From Flavobacterium sp. SLB02 (GTDB lineage: Bacteria; Bacteroidota; Bacteroidia; Flavobacteriales; Flavobacteriaceae): a DNA stretch of 64,000 bases. Under the pieces are notes generated by a model. The model made no database searches and was not told where the DNA came from. It was given only the letters and a program-made list of their open reading frames with translations. The position numbers were made by a program, and so were the translations under genes. This document shows, piece after piece, positions 62,208-64,000 of the stretch. The stretch is taken from positions 5,294,119 through 5,358,118 of the forward strand of contig NZ_CP045928.1 of the NCBI RefSeq assembly GCF_009664855.1. Reading direction: 5' to 3'. Every line of letters starts with the position of its first letter. Within the stretch, counting starts at the first letter, position 1.

Positions 62208-64000
62208 ATCTTTTAACAATCAACAAAGGTATTGAAATTTTATGTCTCAATTTGTCTACTGTTGTACCAAATAAAATATCTTTTAATCCAGTGTGGCCGT
62301 GGGTTCCCATTACTAAAATATCAAAACTTCCTGCATTAATAATCTTCGGAATCACGGTGTTAGGTTTTCCGAAACCAAGTTCTGTTTCGATCCTGAAGCC
62401 CTTCTGCGAAAGCATCTCTTTATATTCTAATAATAATTTTTCGTCTATAGTTGTTTCGTGATCGTCAACATGACCGCCGTACATTAAAGCACCAACGGTT
62501 TCTACAATATGAATTAAGGTGTATTGCGCATCGATTCCGCCCAGTTCAAAGGCATTGTTAAGTGCAGCTTCATCGGCTTTGGAAAAGTCTACAGAAATCG
62601 CTATATTTTTCTTGCCGTAACTTTCTTTTGGCGTATAAACTAATTTTAAATGATGAGGTGAATGATTCTCGATATTCGATTTTGCTTTTGCAATAAACGG
62701 TTTTGCAATAATATACAATAGCAAAGCAAGGAATGCAAAGGCAAGCGGAACAACCGTTAACCATAGAATTACGGGATAATCTGAGTTTTCAAGCCATGAA
62801 GTAATTTCGTCGTAAACTAATTTTGCATTTAGCGAAACAATAATCAAAGCAATAATCCAGGCGGCAATTTGAGTGGTTCTTGAAATATGAAAACCTTTCA
62901 TTTTAGATTTATCACTCACAAAATGAATCAGCGGGATAATTGCAAACCCTAATTGCAAACTTAAAATCACCTGACTCAAAATCAGTAATTTTCCGGTTAC
63001 ACTGTCTCCGTAAATTAAGATCACAACAACGGCAGGGACAATGGCAATCAAACGTGTTATAATGCGTCTTACCCAAGGCTGAATCCTTAAATTCAAATAT
63101 CCTTCCATTACGATTTGTCCGGCCAAAGTTCCCGTTACGGTTGAGCTTTGTCCCGCGGCGATCAAAGCAACGGCAAATAAAATAGGAGCCCATTTAGTTC
63201 CTAACAAAGGTTCGAGAAACTGATGTGCATCCTGAATCTCGGCAACTTCAAACATTCCGTTTTTGTAAAATGTGGCTGCAGCCAAAATTAAAATCGCAGC
63301 ATTGACAAAGAAGGCAAGGTTTAAAGCGATTGTAGAATCGATAAGATTATATTTCAAAGCCTGTTTGATTCCTGCAGGAGTTCGGTCGAATTTACGGGTT
63401 TGAACTAAAGAAGAATGTAAATATAAGTTGTGAGGCATTACCGTTGCTCCAATAATTCCGATAGCGATATACAAAGCAGCTGAATTAGGCATTGACGGAA
63501 TAAGTCCGTAAAAAACTTTGTCCAGTTCCGGTTCGGCAAAAATCATTTCGAAAATGAAAGAGAAACCAATGATGGCAACTAGTACAATAATAAAGGCCTC
63601 CATTTTTCGGATTCCTTTATTGATTAAGAATAGTAATAAAAAAGTATCTAAAACCGTGATCAAAACACCTTCTATGAGCGGAATATCAAAAAGAAGGTTG
63701 ATACCAATCGCCATTCCTAATACTTCGGCAAGATCACAAGCCGCAATGGCAATTTCGGCCAGAAAGTATAAAATATAGTTGATGAATTTCGAATATGTTT
63801 CTCTTGAAGCCTGTGCTAAATCGCGTTGCGTAACGATTCCGAGTCGGGCACTTAAGCTTTGAAGCAACAAAGCCATTAAGTTACTCATTAACAAAACCCA
63901 AAGTAGGGAATACCCAAATTGACTACCGCCGGCAATATCTGTTGCCCAGTTTCCCGGATCCATGTATCCTACACTTACTAAATATGCCGGGCCTAAAAAG
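62206..64000 (-). CDS. Nramp divalent-metal transporter fused to a universal stress domain (partial)
   Basis: The frame stays open to the window edge, so the N-terminus is missing; the residues just before Met at 63963 read FLGPAYLVSVGY, the known Nramp start. The metal site is visible in DPGNWATDI (membrane helix 1) and GATVMPHNLYLH (helix 6). About eleven helices follow to residue ~430 of the visible part. The last ~140 residues are a UspA domain (KKNIAISVDFSKADEAALNN, ending DILVMGTHGHTGLKDILFG and PLLIVKR), with the GxxG-type nucleotide-binding motif. It imports Mn(II) or Fe(II) with protons. The DtxR-type gene follows on the same strand. Confidence 0.93.
   Translation of the reverse strand, partial: FLGPAYLVSVGYMDPGNWATDIAGGSQFGYSLLWVLLMSNLMALLLQSLSARLGIVTQRDLAQASRETYSKFINYILYFLAEIAIAACDLAEVLGMAIGINLLFDIPLIEGVLITVLDTFLLLFLINKGIRKMEAFIIVLVAIIGFSFIFEMIFAEPELDKVFYGLIPSMPNSAALYIAIGIIGATVMPHNLYLHSSLVQTRKFDRTPAGIKQALKYNLIDSTIALNLAFFVNAAILILAAATFYKNGMFEVAEIQDAHQFLEPLLGTKWAPILFAVALIAAGQSSTVTGTLAGQIVMEGYLNLRIQPWVRRIITRLIAIVPAVVVILIYGDSVTGKLLILSQVILSLQLGFAIIPLIHFVSDKSKMKGFHISRTTQIAAWIIALIIVSLNAKLVYDEITSWLENSDYPVILWLTVVPLAFAFLALLLYIIAKPFIAKAKSNIENHSPHHLKLVYTPKESYGKKNIAISVDFSKADEAALNNAFELGGIDAQYTLIHIVETVGALMYGGHVDDHETTIDEKLLLEYKEMLSQKGFRIETELGFGKPNTVIPKIINAGSFDILVMGTHGHTGLKDILFGTTVDKLRHKISIPLLIVKR

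Overview
The window looks like chromosomal DNA of a Flavobacterium-type member of the Bacteroidota. It is AT-rich. It carries the gliding-motility genes sprB and sprF and a type IX secretion C-terminal signal. Many genes have a Bacteroidota-style -7 box (TAnnTTTG) upstream, and several families typical of the phylum are present (DUF4837, DUF4349, DUF4421-like). I see no rRNA, tRNA, CRISPR array, insertion sequence or phage gene.

Layout. 1-20.0 kb: gliding locus, with the 3' end of an Ala-rich coiled-coil gene (probably sprD), a 17.6-kb sprB adhesin gene and sprF. 20.2-32.8 kb: pgk, a LysM lytic transglycosylase, a DUF4837 lipoprotein, an ElaA-type acetyltransferase, two S41 proteases on opposite strands, a DUF4349 lipoprotein, rnpA, a PlsC-like acyltransferase, an acyl-ACP desaturase and an HD phosphohydrolase. 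33.0-37.4 kb (minus strand): ferrous iron uptake (feoA, feoB and a 40-residue Cys-rich membrane protein), a SCO protein and an EamA transporter. 37.5-41.9 kb: two tandem M13 metallopeptidases of equal length. 41.9-48.6 kb: a GyrI-like protein, cytochrome c lipoprotein plus hemB, two exported proteins of unknown function, class I fructose-bisphosphate aldolase and a DUF4421-like barrel. 48.7-58.4 kb: the haem block, with hemA-hemC-hemD-hemE, three small genes and hemF on minus, then an AraC regulator, hemH and hemJ on plus. 58.5-61.3 kb: histidine kinase, enoyl-CoA hydratase and a small unknown. 61.5-64 kb: a DtxR/MntR regulator and an Nramp transporter fused to a universal-stress domain, cut by the window edge.

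How the genes fit together. hemA, B, C, D, E, F, J and H cover every step from glutamyl-tRNA to protohaem except glutamate-1-semialdehyde aminotransferase (hemL), which is not here. Iron uptake (feoAB), metal regulation and transport (DtxR, Nramp), a cytochrome c coupled to hemB and a SCO protein lie within 30 kb, so much of the window serves iron, haem and respiratory metalloprotein supply. SprB is exported by the type IX system and moved on the cell surface during gliding; SprF is its outer-membrane partner.

The most striking new structure is inside SprB. Its roughly fifty Ig-like SprB repeats are not a simple array. Seven distinguishable domain types recur in fixed order as a super-repeat of about 595 residues (1.73-1.81 kb), six times in a row. 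The second is a set of intergenic repeat families. One is an identical 30-nt element placed 9-12 nt before the start codons of both hemE and hemH; others are hairpins in almost every spacer of the haem block.
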